Assembly (NCBI RefSeq): GCF_905233635.1
Contig: NZ_CAJODG010000055.1
Coordinates: 1-11,719, forward strand
Length of the DNA: 11,719 nucleotides
From: Selenomonas sp. AE3005
GTDB lineage: Bacteria > Bacillota > Negativicutes > Selenomonadales > Selenomonadaceae
Direction: 5' to 3'
Made by a program: the position numbers and the translations under genes
Notes under the pieces: generated by a model
Seen by the model: the letters and a program-made list of their open reading frames with translations, nothing else
What the model was told of the DNA's origin: nothing
Database searches by the model: none
Part shown: one piece after another, positions 1 through 6,869 of the stretch
Position numbering within the stretch: position 1 is the stretch's first letter
How the letters are laid out: every line of letters begins with the position of its first letter

Positions 1-78
1 CATTTTCTTTTCCATGGAATCTTCGTACATGCCGGCAATCTGCGGCGTGAACTTGGTCGAATTCGGCAGATTTCTCAT
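1..78 (-). CDS. Unidentified protein, N-terminal fragment (26 codons visible)
   Basis: An ATG at 76-78 opens a minus-strand reading frame that stays open for 26 codons to the window edge. It is preceded by a good ribosome site (GGAGGG, 8 bases before the ATG on the minus strand). The visible start reads MRNLPNSTKFTPQIAG, then a Met-, Glu- and Lys-rich stretch. It has no signal peptide or membrane segment, and I do not recognise the family. The case for a real gene rests on the ribosome site plus a consensus promoter with a double palindromic operator about 50-85 bases upstream. The gene is therefore probably controlled by a dimeric repressor, and it may encode that repressor or a function the repressor controls. 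Too little is visible to choose. Confidence 0.7.
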   Translation of the reverse strand, partial: MRNLPNSTKFTPQIAGMYEDSMEKKM

Positions 79-116
79 GTTGCTTCCCTCCGTAAACAAT
101 CACTTAAACTCTATAT

Positions 117-129
117 TGACACTGTGTCA
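117..129. promoter_or_regulatory. Palindromic operator 1 (TGACACTGTGTCA)
   Basis: A perfect 13-bp palindrome (6-bp arms, one central base) lies just downstream of the -10 box of the minus-strand promoter, where a bound dimer would block initiation. It is the reverse complement of operator 2, and the copies match over 20 bp including flanks (112-131 against 145-164). The size and TGACA-N3-TGTCA form suit a TetR/AcrR-type repressor. That assignment is inference, because no such regulator is visible. Confidence 0.8.
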
Positions 130-131
130 TT

Positions 132-160
132 ATTATAAAACATAAATGACACAGTGTCAA
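132..160 (-). promoter_or_regulatory. Consensus sigma-70 promoter for the left-edge gene
   Basis: Read on the minus strand, a perfect -35 box TTGACA (155-160) is followed by exactly 17 bases and a perfect -10 box TATAAT (132-137). The -35 box lies inside operator 2, and operator 1 covers the expected transcription start region. The only gene it can serve is the one starting at 78. On the plus strand the same region gives no -10 box at correct spacing, and no plus-strand gene follows. Confidence 0.85.
147..159. promoter_or_regulatory. Palindromic operator 2 (TGACACAGTGTCA)
   Basis: The second perfect 13-bp palindrome overlaps the -35 hexamer of the minus-strand promoter. Its centre (153) lies 30 bp from the centre of operator 1 (123). 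That is close to three helical turns, so two bound dimers would sit on nearly the same face of the DNA. Duplicated operators over both the -35 box and the start region suggest tight, possibly cooperative repression. Confidence 0.8.
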
Positions 161-181
161 TATAAAAATATATTTACTTCT

Positions 182-221
182 ATAAAAAACGGCAGCAGCA
201 AATAAAATTGCTGCTGCCGTT
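182..221 (-). terminator. Rho-independent terminator after the Asp/Tyr-rich protein gene
   Basis: A perfect 14-bp stem (188-201 with 208-221) has a 6-base A/T loop. On the minus strand it is followed by a T-rich run (182-187). It lies about 60 bases beyond the stop codon of the minus-strand gene at 280-813 and separates that transcript from the promoter region of the left-edge gene. Confidence 0.9.
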
Positions 222-279
222 AAGCTCAGACTTTATGTGGCCACTACCATCATCGTTGTCTTTTCCGTATGCACATTAT

Positions 280-813
280 TTACCAGTCACCGCCATCGTC
301 ATAGGAATCGCTACCCCAGTCGGAACCGCTGTCATAACTGTCGTAGCCGTCATCATGGTAATCATCGCTGTCGTCATAGCTGTCATAATCGCTATAATCG
401 TCATGCTCATAATCGTCATCATGGTCCACATCGTAATCGTAATTGTAATCTCTGTCCTCCCAGTCATCATAGCCGTGGTCATTGTACTCATTATATATGT
501 TGTTATTTATAGTTTCATGCGCCTCGCTCTTATGATTGCCTGTCAACATGTGGCCCAGGATTGTTCCGGCCACCACACCGCCTGCGATATTGCGCATGGT
601 ATGGTCATTCGACCTGTACTCCTGTCCCCGGTAAAGAGGCCGGACAGGCTGCGCCGTCCCCTTTGCAGTCTGGATATTTTGCCTGTCTGGTTCCCTGTCG
701 GGTAAAGCTGCCTGTGCGGTATGCTTTTGCCTTTCGTCACTATTTTTTCCTTTATTGCCAAAGAGCAGCCAGCCTAAAAATACGCCTGCGCCCAGCAATG
801 CTATCGTTCCCAT
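280..813 (-). CDS. Small membrane-anchored protein with an Asp/Tyr-rich acidic tail
   Basis: The 177-residue protein is not recognised as a named family. Residues 3-19 form a hydrophobic N-terminal segment rich in Gly and Leu, read as a membrane anchor or uncleaved signal. Residues 25-70 are a polar linker with basic residues. Residues 76-90 are a second short Gly-rich hydrophobic stretch (IAGGVVAGTILGHML). Residues 103-177 are low complexity: about 28 Asp and 14 Tyr in 75 residues, no Lys, with recurring DSY, DDY and YDD units, ending GGDW. The ATG at 811-813 has a fair ribosome site (AGGGGG). The gene sits between two terminators, so it is probably monocistronic. No clear promoter was found in 814-914. 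The tail could bind divalent cations or a basic partner outside the membrane, but that is speculation. The shadow reading frames here are merely complements of GAY/TAY codons. Confidence 0.75.
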   Translation of the reverse strand: MGTIALLGAGVFLGWLLFGNKGKNSDERQKHTAQAALPDREPDRQNIQTAKGTAQPVRPLYRGQEYRSNDHTMRNIAGGVVAGTILGHMLTGNHKSEAHETINNNIYNEYNDHGYDDWEDRDYNYDYDVDHDDDYEHDDYSDYDSYDDSDDYHDDGYDSYDSGSDWGSDSYDDGGDW

Positions 814-911
814 ATTTACGCCCCCTGCATTTTCTCTTTAATTAAGATTTCTCCGTTTATTTTCTGTTTCCTGCCACCTTCCCCACTATCTCTGCACAAG
901 CGCGCCTTAAT

Positions 912-952
912 AAAAAATAACCGCATACAGTCCAAGCTGTACACGGTTATTT
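912..952 (-). terminator. Rho-independent terminator of the RND efflux operon
   Basis: A 9-bp outer stem (915-923 with 944-952) encloses a 2x2 internal loop and a 5-bp inner stem (926-930 with 937-941). On the minus strand it runs into a T tract (complement of A912-A917). It starts 12 bases beyond the stop codon of the pump gene, so it ends the pump transcript before the small-protein gene at 280-813. Confidence 0.85.
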
Positions 953-964
953 GCAGCACGATAT

Positions 965-3900
965 TTACATATAATCGGCAGAAGTTTTCTTCTTCTGCTG
1001 TTTGAATATACCCAGCTTCGCGGCAATCCATTCCATGGCTACGAAGAACACAGGAATCAGGAAAATACCTAAAGCCGTAGCAAAGAGCATACCGCCGACA
1101 ACGGCCACGCCCATGCCGTTACGGGCTGCCGCGCCTGCACCGCTGGCCACTGCCAGCGGCAGACAGCCGATGATGAAGGCAAAGGAGGTCATGAGGATAG
1201 GACGCAGACGCAGGCCGGCTGCCTCGATAGCAGCTTTGACCGGCTCCATGCCTCTGTCCACACGCACCTTGGCAAATTCAACGATAAGGATAGCGTTCTT
1301 AGCGGCAAGACCGATAATCATGATGATACCAATCTGCATGTAAACGCTGTTCTGCAAGCCTGCATTAGTATGACCGAACATCCCTTCCAGCAGGGACAAG
1401 CCGTACTCGGAAGCCAGTGCTCCCATAATGCCTGTCGGCACTGTCAGCAGCACGGCAAAAGGCACGCTCCAGCTTTCATAGAGAGCTGCCAGACACAGGA
1501 ATACGAATACCAGCGCCAAAGCCAGCACCTGCAAAGTGGAACTTGATGCCTTGGCTTCTTCACGGCTCTGGCCGGACCATTCGATATTAAAGCCGCTGGG
1601 CGCATTCTGCTCAACGACCTCACGGATAGCCGCCATAGCTTCACCAGAAGAATATCCCGAACCGGCACTGCCCTGAATGTTAATGGCTCTGGCACCATTA
1701 AAGCGGGAAATCGTGGTCGGGCCAGAACTCATCTTGGGTTTCAGCAATGTATCCAAAGGAACCATTGTTCCCGACGAAGTTTTTACATAAACAAACTTCA
1801 TGGCTTCTGCTTCACTGCGATAGGTCACATCCGACTGGAGCATAACCTTGTAGGTGCGGCCGAAACGGTTGAAGTCATTGACCTGCGTACCACCAAAGTT
1901 TACCTGCATAGCAGTAAACACATCCGACAACTTAACGCCGAGCTGTTTGACCCTCTCACGGTCAATCTCGTATTCATAGGTCGGCGCAGTCATCTTAAAG
2001 GTCGTACGCACACCCATGAGTTCGGGGCGCTGATTAGCTGCCGCTACAATTTTATTCGTAATATCGGCCAGCTCTTCATCCGTATGACCGGACATATCCT
2101 GCAGCTGCAAGCTCCAGCCACCGACAGCCCCCAGGCCTGGCAGAGCCGGCGGATTCATGGCGATAACGGTAGCCTCGGGAGCAACCCTGGCACCGATGCC
2201 AAACATCTGCTTAACAGCACTGTCTACAGACTGCGAAGCGTCCGGACGCTGTGACCAGTCCTTCATGCCCAGAACCACGAGGCCGGCACTTGGCTTGGCC
2301 CCCCCGCCCAACAGGTCAAAACCGGTAATGGACATGACGTTATCCACGCCATTGACTTCCTTGGCAGCCGTGGCTACTTTATCAATGGTTGCCTGCGTGA
2401 TGTTCATGGATGTACCTTCCGGCAGCTGTACTACTGCAAAAGCATAGCCCTGGTCTTCATCAGGCACGAAGGTGGAGGGCAGCACTTTAAACAGAGCCAC
2501 CGAGATAATGCACACGATAACCATAAAGAGAATTGCCAGCCGTGTACGGCGGATGAACTTGGCCACCACGCCCATATAGCCGCGTTTCGTGCTTTCAAAC
2601 CAGTCATTGAAACGTTTGAAGGCACGGCCTAAAATCCCTTCATCATCCTTCGGCTCATGGCGTTTCAAAATCATCGCACAGAGAGCCGGCGTAAGAGTCA
2701 GAGCCACAAAGGCGGACAAAGCCATGGACACGGCAATAGTCAAAGCGAACTGACGATAGAGGATACCGGTCATACCGCCCAGGAAGGCAACCGGTACGAA
2801 CACAGCTGCTAAAACGAAGGCAATCGCCACAACCGGACCCTGCACTTCCGCCATGGCTCTTTCCGTGGCATCTACAGGCGTCAGCCCTTCTTCCATGTGC
2901 TTTTCCACGTTCTCGATAACAACGATAGCATCATCGACAACGAGGCCGATAGCCAGTACCATGGCGAACAATGTCAGCGTGTTGATGGAGAAGCCCAGCA
3001 CAATGAACGCTGCCAATGTACCGATAAGCGATACCGGCACAGCCAGCAACGGAATGATTGTTGCGCGCCAGCTCTGCAGGAATACGAAAATTACCAGCAC
3101 AACCAGCAAAAGCGCTTCAACGAATGTCTCGATAACTTCCTTAATAGAAGCATTGATATAATTCGTTGAGTCAAATACCTGCGACATCTGCAGCCCCGGC
3201 GGCAGAGTCGGTCTGGCCTTTTCCAAAACCTCACGCACACCGGCTACCGTTTGCATGGCGTTGGCATCACTGGTCAGATTGACACCGAAACCAACTGCCG
3301 GATAGCCGTTGAACTTGGAGATAATCGCACTGGATTTTTCCCCGGTTTCCACCCGTGCGACATCTTTAATCCGCACGAACTTGCCGTTCTTGGAGGAAAT
3401 GATGACATTGCCAAATTCCTCCGGCGTAACCAGACGGCCGGAAATCTTACCGGTATACTGCTTTTCCTGCCCGTTATTCAACGGCATTGCACCTACGGTA
3501 CCTGCCGGAGCCTGTACGTTCTGTTCCTTAATGGCATCGGTGATATCAGCTATTGTCAGTCCCAGCTCTGCCAGTTTATCCGGATTCAGCCAGATACGCA
3601 TGGCATAGTCAGAACCGAAAATCTGCACATCACCGACACCGGATACACGCTTTAATTCATCGAGCAGATAAATATCGGCGTAGTTTTTCATAAAGGCTCG
3701 GTCATAGGTGCCGTCCGGCGAGTTGATGGACAGCATATACGCCATATCATTGGAAGATTTCTTCGTGGTAACGCCCACCTGCTGTACATCAGACGGCAGG
3801 CTGGCATTGGCGATGGCTACGTTATTCTGAACTTTTACGGAGTCCATATCGCCATCCGTTCCCGTCTCAAAGACTACAGACAGGCTGTAACGTCCGCTGT

Positions 3901-4150
3901 CGTCCGAGTTGGAACTCATATAATCCATACCCTGTGTACCATTGACCTGCTGCTCGATTATCTGCGCCACGGTATCGTTGATAACCGAAGCATTGGCACC
4001 GGTATAGGTCGTACCTACAGAAACCGTTGGCGGAGAAATCTGCGGATACTGCGCTACCGGCAGCTGAAAAGCTGCCAGCACACCTACGATAACGATGATA
4101 ACCGAGATAACAATGGCAAATATCGGGCGGTGAATAAAGAACTTAGACAA
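965..4150 (-). CDS. RND multidrug efflux pump inner-membrane transporter, HAE1/AcrB type
   Basis: The 1061-residue protein has full AcrB/MexB length and layout. The N-terminus (MSKFFIHRPIFAIVIS) is typical of the family and leads into TM1. A large periplasmic porter region follows, then TM2-6 with the proton-relay pair D406-D407 in GLVVDDAIVVIENV. A second porter region follows, then TM8-12 with the relay lysine K951 in GLAAKNAILIVEF. It should work as a trimer exchanging protons for drugs, together with the adaptor encoded just upstream. The start codon is TTG at 4148-4150: the family N-terminus fits exactly, a G-rich ribosome site (AGGGGG) lies 7 bases upstream, and no ATG competes. The gap to the adaptor stop is 12 bases, so one mRNA is expected. 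The loop before TM10 (about residues 912-935) looks longer than in E. coli AcrB. Substrates cannot be read from the sequence. Confidence 0.96.
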   Translation of the reverse strand: MSKFFIHRPIFAIVISVIIVIVGVLAAFQLPVAQYPQISPPTVSVGTTYTGANASVINDTVAQIIEQQVNGTQGMDYMSSNSDDSGRYSLSVVFETGTDGDMDSVKVQNNVAIANASLPSDVQQVGVTTKKSSNDMAYMLSINSPDGTYDRAFMKNYADIYLLDELKRVSGVGDVQIFGSDYAMRIWLNPDKLAELGLTIADITDAIKEQNVQAPAGTVGAMPLNNGQEKQYTGKISGRLVTPEEFGNVIISSKNGKFVRIKDVARVETGEKSSAIISKFNGYPAVGFGVNLTSDANAMQTVAGVREVLEKARPTLPPGLQMSQVFDSTNYINASIKEVIETFVEALLLVVLVIFVFLQSWRATIIPLLAVPVSLIGTLAAFIVLGFSINTLTLFAMVLAIGLVVDDAIVVIENVEKHMEEGLTPVDATERAMAEVQGPVVAIAFVLAAVFVPVAFLGGMTGILYRQFALTIAVSMALSAFVALTLTPALCAMILKRHEPKDDEGILGRAFKRFNDWFESTKRGYMGVVAKFIRRTRLAILFMVIVCIISVALFKVLPSTFVPDEDQGYAFAVVQLPEGTSMNITQATIDKVATAAKEVNGVDNVMSITGFDLLGGGAKPSAGLVVLGMKDWSQRPDASQSVDSAVKQMFGIGARVAPEATVIAMNPPALPGLGAVGGWSLQLQDMSGHTDEELADITNKIVAAANQRPELMGVRTTFKMTAPTYEYEIDRERVKQLGVKLSDVFTAMQVNFGGTQVNDFNRFGRTYKVMLQSDVTYRSEAEAMKFVYVKTSSGTMVPLDTLLKPKMSSGPTTISRFNGARAINIQGSAGSGYSSGEAMAAIREVVEQNAPSGFNIEWSGQSREEAKASSSTLQVLALALVFVFLCLAALYESWSVPFAVLLTVPTGIMGALASEYGLSLLEGMFGHTNAGLQNSVYMQIGIIMIIGLAAKNAILIVEFAKVRVDRGMEPVKAAIEAAGLRLRPILMTSFAFIIGCLPLAVASGAGAAARNGMGVAVVGGMLFATALGIFLIPVFFVAMEWIAAKLGIFKQQKKKTSADYM

Positions 4151-4162
4151 ATCGCCGCCCCC

Positions 4163-5374
4163 TTACTCTTGTGTTGAACCTGCAATCTTATTGGAATCAA
4201 ACTTCGTATTATCGGTAATAAGGGAGAAGCCAATATCCTCAGCCGTTACCATGGTAACATTGAGATTTACGCCTTCCTGCAGATTGGACAGGCCTTCTAC
4301 CACGACTACATCAGCAGTAGTCAGACCATCCTTAATAATATAGTAGCTGCCTACCTTGTTACCCAAGGTCACCGGGCGTGCTTCCGACTTGCCGTCGCCA
4401 TTTACGACCATGACAAAGGATTTGCCCAGAAGCTGCTGAACCGCACGCTGCGGCACGAGAATAGCATTCGGAATCGTCTGACCGGACAGACGCACGCGGG
4501 CAAACATGCCCGGCATCAGCATTCCGTTGGGATTATTGAACAGCGCCTTCATGGTCAGCGTACCGGTATTTTCCGTCAAAGCGCGGTCAGATTCCACGAT
4601 TTCGCCTTCCAGCGGATACTGGGTACCGTCAGACAGGGTGATGGTCACGACAGGCTTCAGCCGATTGCCGTTCTGCATCATAGCTCCCATATAGCTGAGG
4701 TAATCCGTTTCCGAAACATTGAACTGGGCATATACGGGATTGGAAGAACCAATCGTTACCAAATTGGTGTTGCCGGCGGTAGCAAAGGTTCCCACCGCAA
4801 CATCATCGACAGCCAGCTGGCCGCTCATGGGCGCATAAATGGTCGTATCTGCCAAATCCTGACGAGCCTTGATATACATGGCGTTAGCTGCATCGGCTGC
4901 TGCCTGATAAGCTTTCACCGTAGCTTCCTGATTATCATAAGTCTGCCGGGAGATAGCGCTGGCCTGCACGAGTTCAGCATAACGGCCTAAATCGTTTTTG
5001 GCATTGCCCAGATTGGCCTGTGCCTGAGCCAGATTGGCCTGTGCCTGCCAGACAGCGGACTGATACTGGCGGTCGTCAATGCGATAGAGTGGCTGGCCGG
5101 CTTCTACCCTTTGGCCACCCTGTACATATTTTTCCACCACATTGCCGGAGACCTTGGACTGCACCTTTACTTCATCCTTGCCCACAATCTGTCCGGCAAA
5201 CTCACTGGTCAGCGGTGTATCCTGCTGGATAACCTGCATAGCCTTGACCTGTGCCCCCTGCATCTGCGCCTGCTGCTGCTTTCCGCCGCAGCCGGCAACC
5301 ACGAAACTTGTGGAGACAGCCAGTGACAGGCCAATCAGCAACGCTTTTGTCTTCTTGTTTTTCGGCAAAAACAA
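4163..5374 (-). CDS. RND efflux periplasmic adaptor (membrane fusion lipoprotein, AcrA/MexA type)
   Basis: The protein bridges the RND pump and an outer-membrane channel. From the chosen start it has 403 residues. A basic N-terminus and hydrophobic segment end in a lipobox (VVAG before Cys29), so it should be a lipoprotein anchored to the inner membrane. The order is that of the family: a lipoyl half-motif (KVSGNVVEKYVQGGQRVEAGQPLYRID), an Ala/Gln-rich coiled-coil hairpin, the second lipoyl half (TTIYAPMSGQLAVDDVAVG), then beta-barrel and membrane-proximal domains. The start chosen is TTG at 5372-5374, because a full AAGGAGG (5383-5389) lies 8 bases upstream. In-frame GTG (5404) and ATG (5398) codons further upstream lack a ribosome site and would put ten extra residues before the signal peptide. 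It is first in the operon, followed by the pump gene, and divergent from a MarR regulator. Confidence 0.95.
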   Translation of the reverse strand: MFLPKNKKTKALLIGLSLAVSTSFVVAGCGGKQQQAQMQGAQVKAMQVIQQDTPLTSEFAGQIVGKDEVKVQSKVSGNVVEKYVQGGQRVEAGQPLYRIDDRQYQSAVWQAQANLAQAQANLGNAKNDLGRYAELVQASAISRQTYDNQEATVKAYQAAADAANAMYIKARQDLADTTIYAPMSGQLAVDDVAVGTFATAGNTNLVTIGSSNPVYAQFNVSETDYLSYMGAMMQNGNRLKPVVTITLSDGTQYPLEGEIVESDRALTENTGTLTMKALFNNPNGMLMPGMFARVRLSGQTIPNAILVPQRAVQQLLGKSFVMVVNGDGKSEARPVTLGNKVGSYYIIKDGLTTADVVVVEGLSNLQEGVNLNVTMVTAEDIGFSLITDNTKFDSNKIAGSTQE

Positions 5375-5382
5375 TTTATGAA

Positions 5383-5389
5383 CCTCCTT
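5383..5389 (-). promoter_or_regulatory. Shine-Dalgarno site fixing the TTG start of the adaptor gene
   Basis: AAGGAGG on the minus strand, 8 bases before TTG 5374. It lies downstream of the alternative GTG and ATG codons, so those cannot use it. Confidence 0.85.
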
Positions 5390-5472
5390 TTTGTCCATAA
5401 ACACAAAGCAAGAGAGCGCAACGCTCCCCCACTCTCTGTTTATGACAACATTAAATTCCTAAAACAAAATGA

Positions 5473-5498
5473 AAATAGTAAATAAATGTTTACTATTT
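5473..5498. promoter_or_regulatory. Inverted-repeat operator between the efflux operon and marR
   Basis: A perfect 10-bp inverted repeat (AAATAGTAAA / TTTACTATTT) with a 6-base spacer lies in the 181-base gap between the divergent starts. Its size and A/T-rich character fit a MarR-dimer site, and the product of the adjacent marR gene is the natural ligand. The right arm overlaps the candidate -35 box of marR, so binding would give autorepression. The left arm contains TTTACT oriented toward the pump operon. No convincing -10 box for the pump was found at proper spacing. The pump leader also holds a short GC-rich hairpin (5-bp stem, 5414-5426) before the ribosome site. Confidence 0.8.
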
Positions 5499-5517
5499 GT
5501 GTTATCTATAGTATATT
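5489..5517 (+). promoter_or_regulatory. Candidate marR promoter
   Basis: TTTACT (5489-5494), 17 bases, then TATATT (5512-5517), about 40 bases before the marR start codon. The -35 box is part of the inverted-repeat operator. The region is A/T-rich, so boxes of this quality can occur by chance; the spacing and overlap with the operator support the call. Confidence 0.6.
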
Positions 5518-5555
5518 ATATTCATGTAAAAGTCAAGAAATAAAGGAGTTTTATC

Positions 5556-5993
5556 ATGACCTCCACAGCCCAGCCCAGATTATCACAACAGTTTGTGGAA
5601 ATAATGGTGCTTATCCATAATAAATTCGGCAGGCAGACGCAGGTCCCCCTGCCCCTCAATCAGTTCGGCGTACTCTGCGTCTTGATGGATACACAGGGAC
5701 TAGCCATAACTGACATCAGCCGTCAGCTGAATATTTCCAAACAGCAAATGACTACTATCATTGAAAAGCTGGTAAGTGCCAAGTACGTCAGCAAGAAGCC
5801 TGACCCCCATGACCGCCGCCGGCTGGTTATCACCATCACCCAGCAGGGAGAAAAATTACTGCGCGGCCACATGGAGCAATTCCGCCAGCACTTTGACAGC
5901 CACGCCCAAAACCTCACGGATAATGAGCGCACCGAGCTGGCCAACGTCCTGCGCCGCTACTACGAACTCATCAGCAAAATGTTTTCGCTGTAG
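5556..5993 (+). CDS. MarR-family transcriptional regulator
   Basis: The 145-residue protein has the usual MarR length. Its central winged helix-turn-helix includes LAITDISRQLNISKQQMTTI (helix-turn-helix) and then DPHDRRRLVITITQQGEKLL, the wing and family-signature region with its Asp-Arg-Arg core. Flanking helices should form the dimer interface. The ATG at 5556 is preceded by AAAGGAG (5542-5548) at 7 bases. It is transcribed away from the RND operon and has an inverted repeat between the two genes, a typical arrangement for local control of an efflux pump with autoregulation. The ligand is unknown and no Cys pair for redox sensing is evident. It ends against the convergent fatty-acid operon and shares a bidirectional terminator with it. 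Confidence 0.93.
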   Translation: MTSTAQPRLSQQFVEIMVLIHNKFGRQTQVPLPLNQFGVLCVLMDTQGLAITDISRQLNISKQQMTTIIEKLVSAKYVSKKPDPHDRRRLVITITQQGEKLLRGHMEQFRQHFDSHAQNLTDNERTELANVLRRYYELISKMFSL

Positions 5994-6011
5994 CACCATA
6001 TATCTGATTGC

Positions 6012-6051
6012 AAAAATCCGTTGACGCGAAATTGTCGTCAACGGATTTTTT
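6012..6051. terminator. Bidirectional rho-independent terminator between marR and the fab operon
   Basis: A perfect 15-bp stem (6012-6026 with 6036-6050) with a 9-base loop. T runs lie on both sides: T6046-T6051 on the plus strand and the complement of A6012-A6016 on the minus strand. It begins 18 bases after the marR stop and ends 2 bases from the stop of the convergent MBL-fold gene, so it serves both. Confidence 0.93.
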
Positions 6052-6052
6052 A

Positions 6053-6859
6053 TTACAGTTCAATTACATCCAAATCATCCGGCACAAAGATATTACCATG
6101 ATAATATTCCCGTGCCTCTGCCGTGTAATCAGCCTTGCGCGTGGCAATATGCTTGTCCTCCGTATGATAGAGTACGAGATTCTTTACGGCCAGTTCCTCA
6201 GCCAGTTCACTGGCTTCTTTTACCGTGCTGTGATTTTTCTCATAGGGCTTAAAGATATCTCTGTCCTTATACTGGCAAAAAGCCTCTGCCAGCAGCCAGT
6301 CAGCACGCTCTGCATACTGACGGGCATGCTCATTATAGGGTTCATCACCTAAGCAGGTGAACTTCATGCCATCGGCAAATTGCAGCGCATAGCCAAACTG
6401 CTTGGCCTTGGTTGACATGATATCAAAGGCCGTCAATTTAAACATCGGCAAGTCAAGGCTTTCCCCGTCCCTGACTTCCTGCAGGATGATGTCCGTGCCT
6501 ACCCGGGCAAAATCTTTTTTCTTGAGCGTCATCTCCGACATTTTTTCGAGCATATCCTTGACCACATCATGGCAATAGATATGGAACCTTCCCTCGTATT
6601 TGCCCTTGTTCATGAGGTCAGCCACCTTGCGGATAATCCAGACCACGCCGAGAACATGGTCGGTGTGACCGTGGGTTACAAACATGTGATGGCATTTGTT
6701 GTAGTCAAAGTTCGTGACTTCGAGCTGGCGCAAAATGCCATTGCCGCCGCCGGCGTCGGTAAGGAACAGGCTGCCGTCCTCTAATTCCAAAAAGAAACAG
6801 GTGTTAAAGCATTTCGTGGCCATGGCAAAGCCAGTGCCGAGGATTACTAACTTGCGCAT
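6053..6859 (-). CDS. RNase Z-like metallo-beta-lactamase-fold hydrolase
   Basis: The 268-residue protein opens with the fold's first strand (MRKLVILGTG) and has the metal motif HxHxDH at 63-68 (HGHTDH). A GD at 171-172 supplies the bridging Asp. The C-terminal half (EAF at 192-194, NHSTVKEASELAEEL, YHTED with His232) resembles RNase Z and related phosphodiesterases. The His expected in FDI-x-STKAKQFGY appears to be Met148, so one metal site may be altered. It lacks the long exosite arm of canonical tRNase Z, so a tRNA-processing role should not be assumed. The ATG at 6859 is chosen because AGGAG lies 7 bases upstream. A longer frame reaches 7003, but it overlaps rnc and lacks a ribosome site. 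It follows rnc by 10 bases, and its ribosome site overlaps the rnc stop codon, which suggests coupled translation. It is last in the operon. Confidence 0.88.
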   Translation of the reverse strand: MRKLVILGTGFAMATKCFNTCFFLELEDGSLFLTDAGGGNGILRQLEVTNFDYNKCHHMFVTHGHTDHVLGVVWIIRKVADLMNKGKYEGRFHIYCHDVVKDMLEKMSEMTLKKKDFARVGTDIILQEVRDGESLDLPMFKLTAFDIMSTKAKQFGYALQFADGMKFTCLGDEPYNEHARQYAERADWLLAEAFCQYKDRDIFKPYEKNHSTVKEASELAEELAVKNLVLYHTEDKHIATRKADYTAEAREYYHGNIFVPDDLDVIEL

Positions 6860-6869
6860 AATATCACTC

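Noticed and set aside
112..164. Inverted repeat considered as a terminator or transposon end
   Set aside because: There is no T run after either arm, no adjacent element and no target duplication. Each arm is itself a palindrome and overlaps promoter boxes, which fits operators better.
283..500. Triplet-rich tract that looks like a tandem or CRISPR-like repeat
   Set aside because: There are no constant repeats with spacers. The periodicity is three bases and follows the codons of the acidic tail.
208..705. Plus-strand frame of 165 codons rich in Ile and Val, resembling a membrane protein
   Set aside because: It is the complement of the Asp/Tyr-codon tail at 280-504 (GAY and TAY read as GTC/ATC/ATA). 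It has no ribosome site, its start lies in the terminator loop, and the opposite frame has a start, ribosome site and terminator.
816..1031. Minus-strand frame of 71 codons across the pump terminator
   Set aside because: It overlaps the end of the pump gene and the terminator, has no ribosome site and resembles nothing known.
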